Shown here in pieces: positions 59,888-64,000 of a stretch of DNA of 64,000 nt (position 1 is its first letter; each line of letters opens with the position of its first letter). Both the position numbers and the translations under genes were made by a program. Location: assembly GCF_028009165.1 (NCBI RefSeq), contig NC_079245.1:3286001-3350000 (forward strand). Direction: 5' to 3'. The stretch comes from Akanthomyces muscarius (taxonomy: Eukaryota; Ascomycota; Sordariomycetes; Hypocreales; Cordycipitaceae). A model generated the notes under the pieces. It did not search any database and was not told the origin of the DNA. It saw only the letters and a program-made list of their open reading frames with translations.

Positions 59888-61416
59888 TTTGGGCGAGTGT
59901 CATATCAGGCAGACCCATAGAAGAACACGGAGAAGAAAAAAGGGCCAAGGCCAAAAGAGACCAGTCGGCCGACCGGACAGACCTAACAAGCAAATCATGC
60001 ACGATTCCCAACTGTGGACGCACGGTCTTGGAGGGGGAGGGAGGGTTGGAATAGCCAGCTACCTCAACGGTCCGCGCTCTCTACGAAATGCACTGGGACA
60101 ACGGCTCTTCCTTCCCTTTTCGGGTTTGCAGCCCTGCACGGCTTTCTATCCATCCCCTCTCTGGCCTTTGTTCCGTCTTCATCACCGGTGAATTATGCGT
60201 CCGTGCGAGAGGCGAAGAGAGACAGAGGGTCGGAGGGGGTCACAGATGCTCTGTCTTGACGCATGAGTAATTTCAGGGTATCTATATTATCCATAACATA
60301 TATAGGAAAAATGCACTCCGCACATATGCCCGCCGCCGAGACCCAAATGAAATAAAATAAAAAGAGACCTGTCAAGCGGGAAGCGAAAAGACGTTTTTCT
60401 TGGCAGCGGGTTCTATAACATTCTCGTCACATACCCGGCCGCTCCAGTTCGTACCTCTCGCCCCCTCCCCTCTTATTATTGCTTTTTTTCTTTTCTTTCA
60501 ATTCACATTCATGTGTACTGCCGAGTAGTCCGGCGTGAGGGAGTTGCATGTGTACATGGCAGCTACTTGAGGGGGAAATCTCGCCCACCCAGTGCAGTGC
60601 GGCCCTCAAATCCACAGTCTGGTTGGGCGTCCGTCCCCTGCAACGCCAAACTTTAATCGCAATAACAGTTTTTTTCTTTTCTTTTTGCTTTCTTTGCTGG
60701 GGCTGGCTGGCTGTCAGGCAAGTATGGCCAGGAAATTCTGCGCTACTCATGCATGTCACTGAACCAATCCTTGCCATTTTTGTCGCAGTACACCCGTCAC
60801 CCACAGAGGGACATGACAAGAAAGGGTCAAGGCAGGCTGCAAGTGCAAGCTCTATTTCGAATCAGTACTTGTATTGCAAGCACACAAAAAGAAGGTATTT
60901 TACTTTGAATCAGCATAAAAATAGTGGCTCCAAGTCTATCCTGGTCTAACTTAGTCTACCCCCTTCTGTACATGTAGTTTACAAAATGATCAACCGCTCT
61001 GCCCCCAAAAGTCAAATCTACACTCTCCCTGCATATGCTCGGCTACGCTGGCAAAAGATTTGCAGCCTCAAAAGCCATCCTTTCAGATGACAAGACTGTG
61101 AAAAAGCTGCTCGCATCCTTGATCGCCGCCTCCCATCAAACCCTGAGCCTCCACAGTGTAAGCTTTATCCCGCTATTTTCAAAACGCCCAAATGCTTGAC
61201 TCGCCGTTAAGCCGGTGTGGAGTATTGATAGCCGCTTGCCGTCCAACGGCTATCCCAACGATGAGAGCCTTATTTGCCAGGTATTCGTACATGCGAAGCT
61301 TCTCGCCGTCGCTTCGTTGAGTATGGACAAATCTTCATCGCCCCCAAGTCTCCATTTCTGACCGTAAAGGACCCGCACGGTTGTCGCATGCGTGACTTGA
61401 TCAAGAAATCTGGCGA

Positions 61417-62402
61417 CTATGCCTTCTTTCCGATGTTCCAACCCCATGACCGAAGCTTCTTGACAATCTTGGGCGTGAGCGCCGCCGTAAGTGGGACTCG
61501 CAGGAAGATGAAGCTCTTGTGGATGGCATATGCAAGAGCCAACTGTGTTCCCAGACCTAGAAAAGCACCTTGTTAGCCGCCGACGCTTCACAATGCAAGC
61601 CAGAATTCAAACGCCGCATGGGTCTAGACAGTCCACTTGTGACCTGACAATCCTGCAACGAAAATGCGAATGGGCAACCTACTGGCTTCTTCGTCGTGAT
61701 GTTCCTGGGCCTTTTCAACACCCCATCCCATCATCTCCACCGTTTCGCTAACATCCCCGTTGCCAAGGGTATCGGATTCCGTCTTCTTGACAGATTGCCA
61801 GTAATCGCGCCACTTTTGTCGGATCGAGTCGGGAATGAATTGGGAGACAGTGGACACGACTGCGTGCTCAATCTTGCCTGCAACCTCGCCAAAAATGGCT
61901 GGATCAGTAAACTTGTTCGGAGCCGGCCGAGCCTGATTTGTTCGGCGCTTTTTGCATGTTGAAACATACCTATCGTGTCGGTGCCTACAATGCGCACCAA
62001 CAAGAAGCAAAAGGGAAAGTCTAGAACACTGAGGGCCAGGTACACGCCAATAGCGGACTTTCCGTAATCCTTGAACAGTTTCTTCAGTCGTTGCGACAGT
62101 GAGAGGGGCTTTGCCTTTTCTCCGTCTGTGGTGCTACGCCTCCAAGCGGAGAAGCGAAAGCCTCTCCTGGATGCCGGCGCCCATCCAGGTGCTGCCGCCC
62201 GCAATCCTATGGGCTGCAACGGGTGAAGCGGTGTCGCAGAGCGTCGCGAGGCACCGGAGTTGATCGGGCTACGCCGAACAATGCTGCGCTGTGTGGTGGT
62301 ATAGAGGCGTCGCCAAGCACCTTGCCAGGCGCCCGATGGCACCTTCATGATGTTCGAGGCTTGCTGAGCAGACCCAGAGCCTTGTAGTAGGTGTCGTAGC
62401 AT
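61417..62402 (-). CDS. Mitochondrial DUF1279 (FAM210-like) protein
   Basis: Three exons (62402-61970, 61877-61683, 61556-61417; phase 1 junctions GTATGT..TTGCAG and GTAGGT..TTCTAG) give 255 residues. The first 100 are Arg/Ser/Ala-rich with almost no acidic residues (for example RRSPINSGASRRSATPLHPL), a good mitochondrial presequence. The DUF1279 core follows: LKKLFKDYGKSAIGVYLALS, the membrane segment VLDFPFCFLLVRIVGTDTIG, then IPDSIRQKWRDYW and, in the last exon, GTQLALAYAIHKSFIFLRVP and LTAALTPKIVKKLRSWGWNI. Human FAM210A/B are inner-membrane proteins of this family, tied to mitochondrial protein synthesis; the fungal role is not settled. An upstream in-frame ATG at 62432 is possible, but the one chosen starts the presequence. 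Confidence 0.87.
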
Positions 62403-63645
62403 TGTGGCGTCCGAGACTCGAACCCTATGCAATAAAGCAATGTTCTAGATGAGTCGGAGATGGTCCAGGTGGTTTTAAACACTAGAAGCGCGGCACCGGC
62501 CCTTGGAGAGGTACGGAGGTTCGGAGTGGGAGCTTCTCGGAGCTATCGGGGTCTTTGCGGTCCGTGACGGTCGGGAGCTGCGGTCGTCGATCGAGTATGC
62601 AGGCGACAGTCCTCTTCTTAGTTGCCACCTCTGGTAGTTGTCGACTGAGTGTTTCAATTGCCCGGCTAGAGAGCCTTACAGGGTCGCGTGATGCGCTCGA
62701 TGTCCAAAGTTGGGGTTTCGCCCTTTTCTGAGGCCAGAATTTTGATGATGTCGCCGCCCAGGGTCTGGCGGGGCCTTGCCACTCCCGAGCGTCACGTGGG
62801 CCAAAGCTGATGCCAGGCCACGTCCTGAGGCGCACTTCCAGCTGATGATGGTTGAATGGCATGCCGAACTAAAATGTCAGTCATTTTGTTAGATCCTTTA
62901 TGCGAGAGGCTGTTGAGATGGATTTGATCGATCCTTGAAATATCGGCTGTTGTTGTCGTTCGATAGCTCCCTGCATCGGAGCGAAATCGGCGGCGTGTAA
63001 GTGAGCTTCCGCCGGCCGCACGACCTGCCAGCAAACGGCGATGCGCCGCGTTCGCAGCACGTTCCATTTTCGTAAAGAATCCTCGCTAAACAGGCTAATT
63101 ATAGTACTCTGATGTCAAAACGTGCTCGGCTGAAGAATTAGATGCTGTAAACCCGAGCCGAGTCCGACCTGTGATGCCATCGCAGCTGCCATGCCAGCAG
63201 GTCATGACCTTGGCATCAGTGCCTACCGAGCCACGTGATGCTATTTCTTCTCTTCTCTCCCGGTTGTCCCTTTTCCTCAATGATGCTGCGCATCTCATGG
63301 AGTTCTCTCCGTTCGCTCGTTTCATCTTGTTCCTTATGTCTGCTGCGCAGCTTTCGCTGCATTTCGCTCGTTTGGTCAGGCGAGCATACAATGGCAAAAA
63401 TTGCCACGACGTACGGCAGAAAGCGTACATCAGCTCGCATGTTGGATGGAAGAAGACAACGGCAAAGCTTCTTAGCATCATTTAGCTCTTCCAAACCAGG
63501 TAGTCGCACTGCTCCGCCAGCTGCTGGCTGTCTATTAAACTGACGAGACTGTTCTCTAGATACAACCCAATCAGTCCTAAATTCTTCCCCATCATCACTA
63601 CAGCATTCCTCAACAGTTGTTAAAAGCATTCAACAGATTGTTTCA
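62403..63645. other. Intergenic region before the window-edge ORF
   Basis: The DUF1279 promoter lies at the left and the leader of the frame at 63646 at the right. Short Arg-rich minus-strand frames (62482-62862 and 62792-63067) overlap in different frames and could not be joined into a convincing gene. Nothing else is supported. Confidence 0.45.
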
Positions 63646-64000
63646 ATGCATACAACATCTGCAGCTATGTCCTCCGCCATTGGGCACCACGAGTATCGCG
63701 CCACGCCAAGACTAGTGCCAATCGTCAGTCCCCGTCGTCTGCTATTCTCGACCCCTAACAAACCAATTGCACTATTTGCAGCTGAAGAATCAGACAATCC
63801 TTCGACAAACCTGTCACAAATTCCGCTGATATCCCATACTGGGGAGGTTGTTGGCTCCAGCGCGTACGACAGTGCTGCAATTGGCATCGACGCCACGGAA
63901 TGGGATCAAGGCACGCCGGCTGCCTTGAAAACTCTTAGCCCGGTCGATCTCGACGACAAGATCTCAGCTATTCTAGCGGCAACAGCCTTGTTTAAGTCAC
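63646..64000 (+). CDS. Partial ORF of unknown function, cut by the window edge
   Basis: From the ATG at 63646 a frame stays open for 118 codons to the end of the window. The product begins MHTTSAAMSSAIGHHEYRAT, with an alternative start at the second Met. It has an SPRRLLF segment, a polar middle, and ends PVDLDDKISAILAATALFKS, which looks like a true amphipathic helix. No domain is recognised and the C-terminus is missing, so no function is proposed. A minus-strand frame over the same bases (63896-63630) is shorter and weaker. Confidence 0.5.
   Translation, partial: MHTTSAAMSSAIGHHEYRATPRLVPIVSPRRLLFSTPNKPIALFAAEESDNPSTNLSQIPLISHTGEVVGSSAYDSAAIGIDATEWDQGTPAALKTLSPVDLDDKISAILAATALFKS

Larger units (their letters stand above)
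49551..61416. other. Gene desert of about 11.9 kb
   Basis: No frame in this stretch exceeds about 155 codons, no domain is recognisable, and open frames overlap on both strands as expected by chance. Base composition is mixed, not the strong AT bias of RIP-mutated repeats. It contains 10-bp tandem repeats at 53751-53790 and 55871-55900, a GGCT repeat at 59864-59887 and a TTTCACT/AGTGAAA hairpin at 58032-58052. No transposon, rRNA or tRNA was recognised. Confidence 0.5.

Noticed and set aside
62420..62440. B-box-like GGGTTCGAGTCTC on the minus strand
   Set aside because: Flanks do not form a T-stem or cloverleaf; it lies at the start of the DUF1279 gene.
62482..63067. Arg-rich minus-strand frames that might be a presequence plus second exon
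   Set aside because: The frames overlap in different phases and no canonical intron joins them into a sensible product.

Overview
The window is a stretch of a filamentous ascomycete genome, most likely a hypocrealean Sordariomycete. The genes are eukaryotic: short GT...AG introns of about 43-126 bp interrupt conserved domains in frame. The gene set is typically fungal (Elf1/New1-type ABCF protein, Nce102-type MARVEL protein, Mim2, class III chitinase, fungal GT2 and GH16 cell-wall enzymes). Intergenic DNA carries many poly-pyrimidine tracts and CCTACCTA/TACCTAGGTA motifs. I cannot name the species.

Layout: an Elf1/New1-like ABCF ATPase (112-3462, +) converges on a 14-exon ABCC transporter (8956-3955, -). 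After a 4.7 kb non-coding stretch comes a two-exon processive-type GT2 glycosyltransferase (16378-13631, -), then about 7.5 kb without a supported gene, then a type II membrane GH16 glucanase-like protein (25409-23883, -). Another 6.6 kb non-coding stretch leads to a compact group: a GPI-type fasciclin protein (32028-33373, +), an RNPS1-like SR/RRM splicing factor (34908-33858, -), Mim2 (36104-36521, +) and an Nce102-like MARVEL protein (37611-37102, -). A class III GH18 chitinase (40579-41589, +), a secreted PNGase A-like amidase (45226-43162, -), a GNAT acetyltransferase (46372-46992, +) and a small conserved-looking protein (49550-49083, -) follow. A gene desert of about 11.9 kb then runs to a mitochondrial DUF1279/FAM210-like protein (62402-61417, -). 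The window ends inside an open reading frame starting at 63646.

The genes do not form an obvious biosynthetic cluster. Several act at the cell surface or wall (GT2, GH16, fasciclin, Nce102, chitinase, PNGase A); two are mitochondrial (Mim2, DUF1279); two act on RNA or translation (Elf1/New1, RNPS1). About half of the window is non-coding. The points most worth a second look are the unusual split of defects between the two nucleotide-binding domains of the ABCC transporter, the large non-AT-rich gene deserts with 10-bp tandem repeats, a 28-nt poly-C run, a zinc-ribbon-like short ORF at 47.2 kb, and the ambiguous 43-bp intron of the PNGase A gene. No CRISPR array, rRNA, convincing tRNA or intact transposon was seen.
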